DNA of 64,000 nt from an uncultured Alphaproteobacteria bacterium (GCA_902537215.1 CACBAM010000009.1:1-64000); one strand, 5' to 3'. Shown: positions 18,093 to 28,389, numbered from the stretch's first letter. The notes: generated by a model not told the origin, from the sequence alone. Made by a program: numbers and translations.

Positions 18093-20264
18093 CTAATAGA
18101 AATTATACGGATCAATGTCCACACTAAAGTAAATATTATTTGGAACTGTAATATTTTTCAGCCAGTCTCGCACTTCGATCTGCGATATTTTTGTTATTTT
18201 ATTCGACTTTATAAGTAGCCTTACTCTCATTTTATTTTTTATTCTTGAAATTGGTGCAACAGCAGGGCCAAAAATCTCAAAGTTCTGTAATTTTAGTGAA
18301 TAAAATTGATTTTTTAATTCCTTACCAAAATCTATAAGTGTACTTTCCTTTCTTCCTGACAATATCAACGATATAAATTTTCCATGAGGCGGAACATGAG
18401 CCTCTATTCTTTGTTCTAACTCAGTGTTAAGAAATATTTCTCCATGATCCTTTAGTAACGCTTGTAAAACAGGATGTCGAGGCATCCAAGTTTGAATCAA
18501 CGCTCGCCCGTCAGAGGCATACCGTCCTGCTCGCCCTATAACTTGTTTAATTACCTGATAGCTTTTCTCCATTACCCTATGATCACCAGCATTTAGACCC
18601 ATGTCTGCATCAATTACTGCTACAAGCTTTAAATGAGGAAAATTATATCCTTTGGCTACCAATTGAGTACCTATAATGATATTAATTTCCCCTGACTTTA
18701 TTTTATCCATATCTTCTAAATGTTTTTCTCCCTTTGAAAAACTATCTGAAGAAAAAATCTGTGACAAAGCATCGGGAAACAATTTGGAAATCTCATCTCT
18801 AATTCTTTCAACACCTGGCCCAATAGGTATAAAATTTTCATCCGACTTACACTTAACACATTTCGTTTTTTCTGAAACTTTATATCCACATAGATGGCAC
18901 AGGTAACAGTTTTTTGTCTTATGATATACTAGATTTGTACTGCAATTTTTACAATTCAAAGAAATTCTGCATGCTGTACAAAATGCTATTGGTGCATAAC
19001 CCCTTCTATTCAGAAAAATTAGAATTTGCTCTTTTTTTTCCAAACTTATCTTTATCTGATCAATGATCGGAACAGATATCCAACTATTTTTTGGGGTTTC
19101 TTCAACATTCATATCAATTAAAGTCACTCTCGGTTCATAAACCTCGCCAAAACGTTTGGGAAGATCAACTTTATGATACTTACCCAATCTACAATTATGC
19201 CATGTCTCGATACTGGGAGTAGCTGAAGATAGAATGATTCGTGATTTCAAAGTTGAAGCTCTTAAAACAGCGAGATCTCTTGCATTATATATTGGGGCTT
19301 CTTCTTGCTTATAAGAAGAATCATGCTCTTCGTCCACAATGATAAGTTTTAAGTTTTTAAATGGTAAAAAAAGTGCTGATCTGGCTCCTATCAAAAGCTT
19401 TAAATGACCGCTTACTACATTCTTAAAAACTTTTCGTCTTTCGTTTAGAGATAGTTGTGAATGCCATTCACCTGCAAGCGCTCCGTATCTTTTCATAATA
19501 CGTTGTTTAAAATCGACAGTTAGAGAAATTTCAGGTAATAAAATTAGAACTTGTTCTCCTTTTTCTATACGCTCACTTACTAGATTCAAATAAACCTCGG
19601 TTTTACCTGAACCAGTAACACCAAATAATAGCCATGACTGAAACTCATTCTTTACGTACTTTTCTTTTATTTTTGCCACTGCTTGCCTCTGTTGAGAAGA
19701 TAATGTAATCGGTTCATTGAAAATTTTTTCTTGTTCATATTTGTTTTCAGTGACTTTCGATAACACTCCTTTATTTTCTAAACTTCTTACAACTGAAGAA
19801 CTTACACCTAGATCTTTTTTTATTTGTTTATATTGAGCGATTCTCTGGGGTTGTTCTTTGAAATAGCTAATAATTTCCTTTTGACGCTTTGTGATTTGTG
19901 AGTAGTTGGAGCTATTCAGCGAATAGGCAATAGGCATTTTTTGTTCTTTATGAAACTTTAAGTTTTGAACAGCCATTTTTAAGAAAGATTGGATGGGGGA
20001 TAGCGTGTAAGCATGTGTCTTTTTCAAGAAATCAATAAAGTCAGGCTCCAGTTTTATCTTGTTAACAGTGCCAATAATCTTCTTAAGTCGACTATGATCG
20101 AATTTAGTATCTCCCTCACTCCAAACAATGCCAACGACCACTTTGGAACCTAAGGGCACCTCTACTAAACTGCCAATTCCAATGTTGTCATCTACGGTAC
20201 TGTAGTCCAAAACTGGAAGCTTTGGGTTTGTAAAGATAACTCCAAACTGTCTTTCAAATGCCAT
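18093..20264 (-). CDS. priA: Primosomal protein N' (replication restart helicase)
   Basis: A 723-residue superfamily 2 helicase that reloads the replisome at stalled forks. It shows a 3'-DNA-binding N-terminal domain, P-loop GVTGSGKTEVYLNL near 215, DEEHDSSYKQEE (Walker B), LSSATPSIET (motif III), a zinc-ribbon region with four CxxC pairs around residues 430-480, LIGRAGRYASDGRALIQT-type motif VI, and a C-terminal domain. Length is normal for the family. Divergent from the transaldolase gene, as is common in alphaproteobacteria. Confidence 0.95.
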   Translation of the reverse strand: MAFERQFGVIFTNPKLPVLDYSTVDDNIGIGSLVEVPLGSKVVVGIVWSEGDTKFDHSRLKKIIGTVNKIKLEPDFIDFLKKTHAYTLSPIQSFLKMAVQNLKFHKEQKMPIAYSLNSSNYSQITKRQKEIISYFKEQPQRIAQYKQIKKDLGVSSSVVRSLENKGVLSKVTENKYEQEKIFNEPITLSSQQRQAVAKIKEKYVKNEFQSWLLFGVTGSGKTEVYLNLVSERIEKGEQVLILLPEISLTVDFKQRIMKRYGALAGEWHSQLSLNERRKVFKNVVSGHLKLLIGARSALFLPFKNLKLIIVDEEHDSSYKQEEAPIYNARDLAVLRASTLKSRIILSSATPSIETWHNCRLGKYHKVDLPKRFGEVYEPRVTLIDMNVEETPKNSWISVPIIDQIKISLEKKEQILIFLNRRGYAPIAFCTACRISLNCKNCSTNLVYHKTKNCYLCHLCGYKVSEKTKCVKCKSDENFIPIGPGVERIRDEISKLFPDALSQIFSSDSFSKGEKHLEDMDKIKSGEINIIIGTQLVAKGYNFPHLKLVAVIDADMGLNAGDHRVMEKSYQVIKQVIGRAGRYASDGRALIQTWMPRHPVLQALLKDHGEIFLNTELEQRIEAHVPPHGKFISLILSGRKESTLIDFGKELKNQFYSLKLQNFEIFGPAVAPISRIKNKMRVRLLIKSNKITKISQIEVRDWLKNITVPNNIYFSVDIDPYNFY

Positions 20265-20293
20265 TTATCTGAGTTTACACTTTTTCTCTTCCT

Positions 20294-20322
20294 TTGAAAT
20301 AAATCACCATATAGACTAAAGT
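20294..20322 (+). promoter_or_regulatory. Candidate promoter for the transaldolase-DUF484-xerC operon
   Basis: TTGAAA at 20294-20299 (5 of 6 to consensus) is followed after exactly 17 bases by TAAAGT at 20317-20322 (4 of 6), in the 90-base gap between the divergent priA and transaldolase genes. GGAAAAG just ahead of the ATG at 20355 serves as ribosome-binding site. Confidence 0.45.
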
Positions 20323-20354
20323 CCAAGAAAATATATTAAATTGGAAAAGATTTC

Positions 20355-21008
20355 ATGCAGCTTTTTTTGGATGGTTCAGACATTGAAAAGATACGCAAGT
20401 ACTGTGGACTCGGTCTTATAGACGGCGTAACAACCAACCCATCGATCATATTAAAGTCAGGTAAAAACATGATCGAGGTGATATCTGAATTGGCAGGAAT
20501 AGTTTCCGGCTCTGTAAGTGCTGAGGTATCAGCACTAGATTCAGATACAATGGTACAAGAAGGTATAAAGCTTGCCGAGATAGCAAAAAACGTTACTGTT
20601 AAACTTCCGATCACTTGGGATGGATTGAAGGCGTGTAAAACTTTATCCAACGAAGGTATAAGTGTGAATATGACTCTTTGTTTTTCTTCTTCGCAAGCTC
20701 TTTTAGCTGCAAAAGCTGGTGCTGAGTATGTAAGTCCATTTATCGGTCGTTTAGATGATTTAAATTTAGAAGGAATAGATTTGATATCGGATATAAAGTT
20801 AATTTATTCAAACTATAAATTTTCGACTAAGATTCTGGCGGCATCTATACGAACAATCAATCATGTAAAACAATGCGCGCGCTTGGGAGCAGATGTTGCA
20901 ACAATTCCCTTAGATATTTTTGAAAAGCTTGTAAAGCATCCCTTAACTGACTCAGGTTTAAGCCAATTTACCGCTGACTGGGAAAAAACTGGTCAATCTA
21001 TAATTTAA
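20355..21008 (+). CDS. Transaldolase, short (TalC/fructose-6-phosphate aldolase-like) type
   Basis: A 217-residue TIM-barrel enzyme. The N-terminal MQLFLDGSDIEKIRKYCGLGLIDGVTTNPSI pattern (F/L-x-D...G-x-x-x-G-V-T-T-N-P-S), the VKLPITWDGLKAC strand carrying the Schiff-base lysine (K-x-P), NMTLCFSSSQALLAAKAGAEYVSPFIGRLDD, and ILAASIRTINHVKQCARLGADVATIP are diagnostic of the short transaldolase family. It exchanges three-carbon units in the pentose phosphate pathway; aldolase versus transaldolase activity cannot be told here. Followed 8 bases later by DUF484. Confidence 0.93.
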   Translation: MQLFLDGSDIEKIRKYCGLGLIDGVTTNPSIILKSGKNMIEVISELAGIVSGSVSAEVSALDSDTMVQEGIKLAEIAKNVTVKLPITWDGLKACKTLSNEGISVNMTLCFSSSQALLAAKAGAEYVSPFIGRLDDLNLEGIDLISDIKLIYSNYKFSTKILAASIRTINHVKQCARLGADVATIPLDIFEKLVKHPLTDSGLSQFTADWEKTGQSII

Positions 21009-21016
21009 AAAAATAT

Positions 21017-21715
21017 ATGAATAAAATTGAAATAGTTCCAGAAGAGCGACAAAAAATATTAGAAAATCCAGACTTAATTCTACTGGACAAAGAATTATTG
21101 CTGGCACTTTTAAAGGACTCAGATTTCCCTGATGAAGAAAATCTGATCGATATCAGAAATGTTTTTCTAAAAAAACTTGGAGAGAAAGTAGAGAAGTTAA
21201 AAAGCACCAACAGTAAAATAATTCAACATGCTTACGAAAATCAATTGGGAATTAAGAAGATTCATGAGTGTTGCTTAAAGACTATTGAAACAAAAGATAT
21301 GGGTGCTCTTTTTGAATTTTTATGTTTAAAGGCCACAGCAATATTACGAGTAGATGTAATAAAAATAGTTGTAAGCGACAATACATTCTCTAATTCCAAC
21401 ATTGAAAACTGTATTTTGAAAACTGATGAGGAAATCACCAAGTTTGCGCGGAAAGTAGGAATAACAAAAGGAAAAACCGTTCGCCTCACAAATGTAGTTA
21501 ACAATAAAAAAAAAGAGGCTGAGCAATTAATTGCAAGAGAAGAGAGTACAAAATCGGAAGCAATTATTTCTCTTTTAGTTAATAGCGAATTTAAAGGATT
21601 TCTTTTTTTTGAGTCGGTCGACGAATCCACTTTTTCGGTTGATCAGTCAACAGATTATTTAGAGTTTTTTGCACAGGTAATATCCAAGCACTTGGAAAGC
21701 TTTTTATACAAATGA
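21017..21715 (+). CDS. DUF484 family protein
   Basis: A 232-residue protein with the DUF484 layout: an acidic N-terminal helical part with LENPDLILLDKELLLALL, a short coiled stretch (about 55-80), then a GAF-like domain. Its position between the transaldolase and xerC is the usual one in this class, and its last bases overlap the xerC start (ATGA). Function not established. Confidence 0.82.
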   Translation: MNKIEIVPEERQKILENPDLILLDKELLLALLKDSDFPDEENLIDIRNVFLKKLGEKVEKLKSTNSKIIQHAYENQLGIKKIHECCLKTIETKDMGALFEFLCLKATAILRVDVIKIVVSDNTFSNSNIENCILKTDEEITKFARKVGITKGKTVRLTNVVNNKKKEAEQLIAREESTKSEAIISLLVNSEFKGFLFFESVDESTFSVDQSTDYLEFFAQVISKHLESFLYK

Positions 21716-22629
21716 AGGTAGAGTTAAACGCCTTAATAAAAGAGTGGGCATCATATAACGTAAATTTGAGAAACCTTTCTGAAAACTCCGTTAAAGCATA
21801 TTCTTTGGACTTGAAAGATTTTCTTCATTTTTCATTTCAAGAATCCCAACCTGTTTTAAAATCTGATCTAGCAAATATAAGTTCCCATACAATAAGATTA
21901 TGGATTTTAAGCCTTCGAAATAAATCTGTAAAAGCTTCTTCACTTTCTAGAAAAATATCTAGCTTAAAAAGCTTTTTCCAATGGTTAGAAAACTCCCATA
22001 ATATTTTCAACGCAGCTATTTCGAATATAGATTCTCCAAAAAAAGATAAAAAACTTCCAAGACCGATAACTATCAACGAGATTAAAAAACTATTCAGAGC
22101 CTTTGAAAACAAAAAAGAGAAACAGTGGATAATATCCAGAAACCAAGCCATCTTTCTATTATTATATACCTGCGGTCTGAGAATTTCGGAAGCACTAGAT
22201 TTAAAAACAGACATGCTACCGTTAAATACAAGTGTCTTGATCAAGGGCAAAGGAAAAAAAGAGCGAATGGTACCAATAATTGATATTGCTAACCAAGCGA
22301 TTGAAAATTATAAAAAACATTGCCCTTATCCTATTTCTAACAGTGAATATGTTTTTCTTGGAATAAGAGGAAAAAGAATGTCTCCTAGATCTTTTCAGAA
22401 GGCATTGGAAAGAGCAAGAGGGTTGATTGGTCTTCCTTCGTCGACCACACCTCACTCATTGAGACATTCATACGCCACCCACTTATTAAATGCTGGCACA
22501 GACTTACGAAGCATCCAAAAGCTTCTTGGTCACTCTGCATTGAGTAGCACACAAATATATACTCAGATAGAACAAAAAAGATTACTACAAGTCTATAAAT
22601 CTACGCATCCTAGAGAGCGAGTAAATTAA
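21712..22629 (+). CDS. xerC: Tyrosine recombinase XerC
   Basis: A 305-residue site-specific recombinase that, with XerD, resolves chromosome dimers at dif. The N-terminal SAM-like core-binding domain (about 1-95) is followed by the catalytic domain with the RKHRHY residues: R in YTCGLRISEAL, K in KGKGKKERMVP, H-x-x-R in TPHSLRHSYATHLL, H in LLGHSALSSTQIYT and the final tyrosine within that motif. Length is normal. The start overlaps the DUF484 stop by 4 bases (ATGA). The gene ends 15 bases before convergent ileS. Confidence 0.93.
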   Translation: MKVELNALIKEWASYNVNLRNLSENSVKAYSLDLKDFLHFSFQESQPVLKSDLANISSHTIRLWILSLRNKSVKASSLSRKISSLKSFFQWLENSHNIFNAAISNIDSPKKDKKLPRPITINEIKKLFRAFENKKEKQWIISRNQAIFLLLYTCGLRISEALDLKTDMLPLNTSVLIKGKGKKERMVPIIDIANQAIENYKKHCPYPISNSEYVFLGIRGKRMSPRSFQKALERARGLIGLPSSTTPHSLRHSYATHLLNAGTDLRSIQKLLGHSALSSTQIYTQIEQKRLLQVYKSTHPRERVN

Positions 22630-22644
22630 TAATTCCATTTTAAT

Positions 22645-25542
22645 TTAAATGACCGCCTGCTTGCAACGATCACATAAGTCGTCGCCCTCGCTTTTCTCTA
22701 CTGGCAAGTTGAGCGTCCAGCATCGTTGGCACTTTTTTCCTTGAGCTTTTTTACAAATTACACCAACATCTGGAACATCGTCGAGCGTAAAACACGCATC
22801 AGCGATGCTAGTCGGGGAAAATTCGACATTTATACTCGATGTAATACACACTTCACTCATATCTACGGACTTTATTATGTCAAAAAGCTCATTGTCTTTT
22901 ATATAGATAATCGGGCAAGCTTCTAAACTTGAACCTATTACCTTCTCTTGTCTCAACACTTCTATAGCCCCTGTTACGACGCGCCTCACATTTCTAATTT
23001 TATCCCAGTGATTTACATGTTCAGGATTAAACCAGTCTTTTTCGTTACTAGGAATATCCAGTAAGTGTACTGAATTTCCTTCTTCAGGAAATCTCTCTAA
23101 ATACACTTCTTCCATCGTAAATGGTAGAATTGGGGAAAACCATGTTGTCAATCTAAAAAACAAGATATTAAGAACTTTAAGTGTGGCTCTTCTTTTTAAA
23201 CTATTCTCGGGATCACAATACAAAACATCCTTTCGAATATCGAAATAGAACGAAGAAAGATCTTGGGTGCAGAATTGAAAATAAGCTTGAAACACCGATT
23301 GAAAAGAATAATCTTGGTAAGAGCATCTTATTTTCTCATCAACTTCACAGACTCTATGAAGAATATACTTTTCGAGATTAGGTAATTCATTATAAGCTAT
23401 ATCTTCTTGATCGGAATAAGTACCTAAGTTTCCTAGTAAAAATCTTACAGTGTTTCTTAATTTTCGATAACTATCAGTCACCCCTTTTAGAATTTCATTT
23501 CCTATCCTTAAGTCTACTGTGTAGTCACTTTGGGCAACCCAAAGTCTCAGTATATCCGCTCCAAACTGCTTGATTACCTGCTGAGGGCTTACTGTATTAC
23601 CAAGTGATTTGGACATCTTGAAACCCTTCTCATCCAAAATGAATCCATGGGTTAATACACCTTCGTAGGGGGCTTGTCCCTGAGTGCCACACGATTGCAG
23701 GAGAGAAGAATGGAAAAAACCTCTATGCTGATCTGTCCCTTCCAGATATAGATCAGCAGGCCACTTTCCATCTGCTCTGTCTCGGAGAACATAGGCATGG
23801 GTCGAACCTGAGTCAAACCAGACATCAAGGATGTCCATTACTTGTTCATAGTCATCTGGAGAATATAATCCTTCTAAAAATCGTTCCTTTGCGCCTTCTT
23901 GAAACCAAGCATCTGCTCCCTCTTTTTTGAGTATATCAGCCAGTCTTTCATTAAGCTTTTCATCCTTGAGAATGAAATCCTCATGATCAGGGCCCAATCC
24001 CTTTTTTATGAAACATGTTAATGGGACACCCCAAGCTCTCTGTCTAGATAAAACCCAATCTGGTCTTGTCGATACCATGCTATGAAGCCTATTCCTACCA
24101 CTTTTTGGAACCCACTCTACCAATTTATCTATCGAATAAAGTGCTCTTTCCCGTATGGTTTTACCAAATTCATCTTTACCATCCTTTAGATCCTTATCTA
24201 TATTTACAAACCATTGAGGAGTATTTCTAAAAATTACTGGAGCTCTAGATCGCCAGCTATGAGGATATGAGTGTTCCAAAATACCTCTAGCAATCAGCTT
24301 ATTTGCTTCTATTAATTTTTGGATTACAGCCCTATTCGCTTCACCTTCTTTTCCCTTCTTGTTAAATATTTGCAAGCCTTTGAAAAATGGGACGGCTGTT
24401 GAAAAGCTACTATCATCCTCGACATTATTTGTCATACGAGATAACCATCCACGCTTAAGGAAAACTTCAAAGTCTTCAGCTCCATGACTTGGAGCAATAT
24501 GTACAAAACCAGTCCCCGCATCATCTGTAACGTGATCCGCTTCGACTAAGGGAACAGCATAATCCCAAAAGCTTTCAGCACCTTCAAGCTTTGAAAATGG
24601 ATGGGTTAAAGTAATCTCGTTGAAATCATCCAAACTCAACTCTCGAAGTTTTTTATACTTTGTAACCCTGGATTTTTCCATCGTCTGTTCAGCAAGCTTA
24701 TCAGCAAGTATGACAGTGTTCTTTGGCTTGGCCCAGCTTTCATCTTGAACCTCTTCTATTTCATAAAGTCCATATTTGATGCATTTGTTGAAAGCTACTG
24801 CTTTATTTGAAGGTATGGTCCAAGGTGTTGTAGTCCATATTATAATATCGGAACCCTTTAAATCGCCATCGGCTATACTGAACTTAACCCAGATAGTAGT
24901 ACTACGGTGATCTCTATACTCAATCTCCGCCTCAGCAAGAGCCGTTTTCTCGACAGGGGACCACATGACTGGTTTGGAACCTCTATACACAACACCTTTC
25001 ATAACTAGTTTTACAAACTCGTCTGCAATTACTGCTTCACTATTATAGTCCATGGTAGAGTATGGATTATCCCAATCACCAGTTACTCCCAGCCTTTTGA
25101 ATTCTTCTTTTTGGATTTCTATCCAATGGCTCGCAAAGTCTCTACAGTCTTCACGAAGCTTATTTATCGGAACGTCTTCTTTTGATCTCCCTTTCTCTCT
25201 ATATTTCTCTTCAATTTTCCATTCGATAGGTAATCCATGACAATCCCACCCAGGTACATAAATACTGTCATTACCCAAAACTTGTTGACTCCTTACAACA
25301 AAATCTTTCAGAATTTTGTTTAACGCATGCCCAATATGTAAGTTTCCATTTGCATAAGGCGGGCCGTCATGGAGAACAAATACTTTCCTGTCACTTATGT
25401 GTTCTCTAAGTTTCTTATAGATATTCAATTTTTCCCAACGGGCTAACCACTCTGTTTCCCTTTCAGGTAGATTGGCTCTCATTGGAAAATTTGTGTTAGG
25501 TAAAAATAAGGTTTCTTTATAATCTTTATCGTTTGATGACAT
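22645..25542 (-). CDS. ileS: Isoleucyl-tRNA synthetase
   Basis: A 965-residue class I synthetase charging tRNA-Ile. The HIGH motif lies in PPYANGNLHIGHALNKI near residue 60, the editing (CP1) domain follows (TTTPWTIPSNKAVAF), and the KMSKS motif is KMSKSLGNTVSPQQV. The C-terminus carries a CxxC...CxxC zinc finger (CQRCWTLN ... CDRCKQAVI), the bacterial-type tail. Length and domain order are complete. Divergent from truA, with 100 bases between that should hold both promoters. Confidence 0.97.
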   Translation of the reverse strand: MSSNDKDYKETLFLPNTNFPMRANLPERETEWLARWEKLNIYKKLREHISDRKVFVLHDGPPYANGNLHIGHALNKILKDFVVRSQQVLGNDSIYVPGWDCHGLPIEWKIEEKYREKGRSKEDVPINKLREDCRDFASHWIEIQKEEFKRLGVTGDWDNPYSTMDYNSEAVIADEFVKLVMKGVVYRGSKPVMWSPVEKTALAEAEIEYRDHRSTTIWVKFSIADGDLKGSDIIIWTTTPWTIPSNKAVAFNKCIKYGLYEIEEVQDESWAKPKNTVILADKLAEQTMEKSRVTKYKKLRELSLDDFNEITLTHPFSKLEGAESFWDYAVPLVEADHVTDDAGTGFVHIAPSHGAEDFEVFLKRGWLSRMTNNVEDDSSFSTAVPFFKGLQIFNKKGKEGEANRAVIQKLIEANKLIARGILEHSYPHSWRSRAPVIFRNTPQWFVNIDKDLKDGKDEFGKTIRERALYSIDKLVEWVPKSGRNRLHSMVSTRPDWVLSRQRAWGVPLTCFIKKGLGPDHEDFILKDEKLNERLADILKKEGADAWFQEGAKERFLEGLYSPDDYEQVMDILDVWFDSGSTHAYVLRDRADGKWPADLYLEGTDQHRGFFHSSLLQSCGTQGQAPYEGVLTHGFILDEKGFKMSKSLGNTVSPQQVIKQFGADILRLWVAQSDYTVDLRIGNEILKGVTDSYRKLRNTVRFLLGNLGTYSDQEDIAYNELPNLEKYILHRVCEVDEKIRCSYQDYSFQSVFQAYFQFCTQDLSSFYFDIRKDVLYCDPENSLKRRATLKVLNILFFRLTTWFSPILPFTMEEVYLERFPEEGNSVHLLDIPSNEKDWFNPEHVNHWDKIRNVRRVVTGAIEVLRQEKVIGSSLEACPIIYIKDNELFDIIKSVDMSEVCITSSINVEFSPTSIADACFTLDDVPDVGVICKKAQGKKCQRCWTLNLPVEKSEGDDLCDRCKQAVI

Positions 25543-25642
25543 TTTATTTCTTGAGTTTTTTTAATAGTTGTTTAGTGGAAAATCGGCTTATATACAATTA
25601 AATATTTTTTTCGTAATTTTAACATTTTTATAAATTTAAGAT

Positions 25643-26392
25643 ATGCATAGGTATGCTCTAACAATAGAATACGATGGTTCACCATTTCATGGCTGGCAGG
25701 TACAAAATAATGTAACCACCGTACAAGGAGTTGTATTTGATGCAATAAAAAAACTTGATATGAATTGTGAAAATTTTGTCGGGGCAGGAAGAACGGATGC
25801 CGGGGTGCATGCTATCGGGCAGGTTGCTCATGTTGACTTAGCAACTAAACGTGATTGTGAAACTGTGCAAAAGGCAATCAATTATTACCTTAACAAATAT
25901 CCAGTTTCGATATTAAATGCTAGACTTGTTAACAATCAATTTCACGCACGCTTTTCTGCTATAAAGCGGCATTACATATATAAAATTTTTTCCAGGGAAA
26001 CAGATTTAACTTTTGAGAAAAACCAATATTGGCGCGTAAGGCATAGCTTAAACCAATCAAATATGCAACTAGCTGCAAATTACCTCACAGGTAGGCATGA
26101 TTTTTCAGCATTTCGATCCTCAATTTGTCAAGCATCTAGTCCAATAAAAACAATAGATAAAATTAGCATCCAGTCTGAAGAGATAAGAGACGGAGTTGTT
26201 TATCAATTAAATTTTTCAGCAAGATCTTTTCTGCATCATCAGGTTCGAAGTATTGTAGGTTGCTTAGAGAAAGTTGGCTGCGGAAAGTGGGGAGGCAAAA
26301 AGATACAGGAAATACTACTGTCTAAAGATCGAAGTCAGTGTGCTGCATTAGCTCCATCCGGTGGCCTATACTTAGCAAGAATTGATTATTAA
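25643..26392 (+). CDS. truA: tRNA pseudouridine(38-40) synthase
   Basis: A 249-residue enzyme that isomerises uridines 38-40 in the anticodon arm. The catalytic aspartate sits in GAGRTDAGVHAIGQVAHVD, the family's invariant motif; FHARFSAIKRHYIYKI, RHDFSAFR and SFLHHQVRSIVGCL are the other conserved blocks. The ATG start directly precedes the HRYALTIEYDGSPFHGWQ N-terminus typical of TruA. Ends 3 bases from convergent ychF. Confidence 0.95.
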   Translation: MHRYALTIEYDGSPFHGWQVQNNVTTVQGVVFDAIKKLDMNCENFVGAGRTDAGVHAIGQVAHVDLATKRDCETVQKAINYYLNKYPVSILNARLVNNQFHARFSAIKRHYIYKIFSRETDLTFEKNQYWRVRHSLNQSNMQLAANYLTGRHDFSAFRSSICQASSPIKTIDKISIQSEEIRDGVVYQLNFSARSFLHHQVRSIVGCLEKVGCGKWGGKKIQEILLSKDRSQCAALAPSGGLYLARIDY

Positions 26393-26395
26393 AAT

Positions 26396-27493
26396 TTATG
26401 AACTGAATAGAAAGTTCATAATATCACCATCTTTAACTAAATAGTCTTTCCCTTCACTTCTTACGTTTCCTAATTCTTTTGCCTTTAACCAGCCACCAGC
26501 TGATAAAAAATCGGAATAGCTCACTGTTTCCGCTCTTATAAAACCTTTTTTGAAGTCGGTGTGAATTTTTCCTGCAGCTTCTGGGGCAAAAGTAGAATTA
26601 GTGATTGTCCAGGCTCTGGTTTCCTTAGGGCCAGAAGTGAAATAAGTACACAATCCTAGAAGATCGTATCCAGTCTTTATTAATTTTTCCAGTCCAGTAG
26701 CATCCATTCCCATTTCATACAAAAATTCTTTTAGCTCATTTTCATCAGATATTTCGCTAAGCTCTTGCTCAATCGAAACTGAAATATTTAAAGATGAAGC
26801 CTCTAACGTCTTTGCTAAAGTCTCTACTTTTTTTGAGTATTCGTTCCCCTCTCTTATACTGTTTTCGTCCACATTACAGATAAACAAGATAGGTTTTGAG
26901 GTTAAAAATTGAGATAAATGCAACATTTTTAACTCATCGTCAAAAAATTTTCCTTGTCTTACTGGTATTCCAGCTTCTAAAAGTTCTAGAACTTTCTCCA
27001 GGAATGCTAGGGTGAGCACTTCATCATTTTTCTTACCACCTCTTTTTTTATAATTCTCTATTCGCTTTGTTACGCTTTCCAAATCAGCCAATAAAAGCTC
27101 AGTATTAATGATATCAATATCAGCTACTGGATCTATAACGTTGTTAACATGAGTTATATTTTCATCCTCAAAGCATCTTGTAACATGAGCCAACGCATCA
27201 CATTCTCTAATATTTGCCAAGAACTTATTACCCAAACCCTCGCCTTTTGAAGCCCCCTTTACCAAACCAGCAATATCTATAAATGTCATTTTGGTAGGAA
27301 TTGTTTCATTAGATGCTGAAATTTTTGAAAGCTCTAAAAGTCTTTCGTCTGGAACCATAACCTCACCAATATTTGGGTCTATAGTAGAGAATGGGAAATT
27401 TGCTGCTTGTGCGCTTTTGGATTTTGTCAAAGCATTGAACAAAGTTGACTTTCCCACATTCGGGAGACCAATAATTCCTGTCTTAAAACCCAT
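26396..27493 (-). CDS. ychF: Redox-regulated ATPase YchF (Obg family)
   Basis: A 365-residue P-loop protein that binds ATP rather than GTP. It starts MGFKTGIIGLPNVGKSTLFNALT (G1 motif), has DIAGLVKGASKGEGLGNKFL (G3), a coiled-coil insert near residues 130-200, NVDEN in place of NKxD (G4, consistent with ATP preference), and a C-terminal TGS domain with FTSGPKETRAWT and KAAGKIHTDF-type residues. In most relatives it follows rplY-pth; here those genes lie on the opposite strand (see findings). Confidence 0.95.
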   Translation of the reverse strand: MGFKTGIIGLPNVGKSTLFNALTKSKSAQAANFPFSTIDPNIGEVMVPDERLLELSKISASNETIPTKMTFIDIAGLVKGASKGEGLGNKFLANIRECDALAHVTRCFEDENITHVNNVIDPVADIDIINTELLLADLESVTKRIENYKKRGGKKNDEVLTLAFLEKVLELLEAGIPVRQGKFFDDELKMLHLSQFLTSKPILFICNVDENSIREGNEYSKKVETLAKTLEASSLNISVSIEQELSEISDENELKEFLYEMGMDATGLEKLIKTGYDLLGLCTYFTSGPKETRAWTITNSTFAPEAAGKIHTDFKKGFIRAETVSYSDFLSAGGWLKAKELGNVRSEGKDYLVKDGDIMNFLFSS

Positions 27494-27597
27494 TTTATTT
27501 ATTCCCTTATCCAGTTAATTACTATATAAGATTCCAATTAGTTTTATTTTGTAGTCTAAAATGAACAAGGTTTGTGAATAATTTAAATAGAGTAACC

Positions 27598-28389
27598 ATG
27601 TCAAGGCTTAATAAAAAATTCCACCAATTGACTGCTGAAGATAAAAAAGCCTTCATTCCGTTTATAATGGCAGGATTCCCGAACATCAAATATTCAAGTA
27701 ACCTACTTCATAAATTACCAGGTCTGGGGGCAGATATTATAGAAATAGGAATGCCATTTACCGATCCGATGGCAGATGGAAAAATCATTCAAGATGCAGG
27801 ACATGAGGCATTAGAAGCTGGTTTCAAGATGGAAAACTTATATCAAATGATTGAGAGTTTTAGAAAGATTGATCAAGATACTCCTATAATTTTGATGGGT
27901 TACTACAACCCTATACATAAGTTTGGATCAGAAATTTTCGTGAAAAAAGTTAAGAGCCTTGGGGTCGATGGACTCATAATCGTTGATTTGCCTCCTGAAG
28001 AGGATAGTGAATTATGTATTTTTTGCTTAAATCACAAACTCCATTTTATAAGGTTACTCACACCTACCAGTGATAACCAGAGGTTGCCAACACTTCTAGA
28101 TAATTCAAGTGGCTTTCTTTATTATGTATCGGTTGCCGGTGTTACTGGATCTAAGGTCCCTGTTAAGCAGGTTGTTGCCGATGAGATAAGTAGAATAAAA
28201 AAATATACTGATTTACCTATTTGTGTTGGTTTTGGAATAAAGTCACCTGAAGACGCAAAATCTATTTCTCTTTCAGCTGATGGGGTTGTAGTCGGTTCAG
28301 CTATTATAGAAACAGTTCAAAAAGGTGCATCGGAGCGTGAAGTTTCAGACTTTATAAGTAGCCTATCAAAATCCGTTCATTCAAATTAA
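27598..28389 (+). CDS. trpA: Tryptophan synthase alpha chain
   Basis: Cleaves indole-3-glycerol phosphate to indole for the beta subunit. The 263-residue TIM barrel has the catalytic glutamate in ADIIEIGMPFTDPMADGKIIQ, the second acid in VDGLIIVDLPPEE, the loop LLTPTSDNQRL, and the phosphate loop SGFLYYVSVAGVTGSK plus CVGFGIKSPEDAK. A GTG at 27574 is in frame, but the ATG at 27598 gives the family's typical MSRL start and is chosen; neither has a strong Shine-Dalgarno. It is separated from trpB, which lies on the opposite strand 1.3 kb away. Confidence 0.94.
   Translation: MSRLNKKFHQLTAEDKKAFIPFIMAGFPNIKYSSNLLHKLPGLGADIIEIGMPFTDPMADGKIIQDAGHEALEAGFKMENLYQMIESFRKIDQDTPIILMGYYNPIHKFGSEIFVKKVKSLGVDGLIIVDLPPEEDSELCIFCLNHKLHFIRLLTPTSDNQRLPTLLDNSSGFLYYVSVAGVTGSKVPVKQVVADEISRIKKYTDLPICVGFGIKSPEDAKSISLSADGVVVGSAIIETVQKGASEREVSDFISSLSKSVHSN

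Noticed and set aside
21262-21630. 122-codon minus-strand frame opposite DUF484
   Set aside because: Shadow of the DUF484 gene, which has family features and operon context.
21712-22629. Phage or integron integrase
   Set aside because: The tyrosine recombinase has normal XerC length and sits in the conserved DUF484-xerC context; no att sites or mobile genes are nearby.
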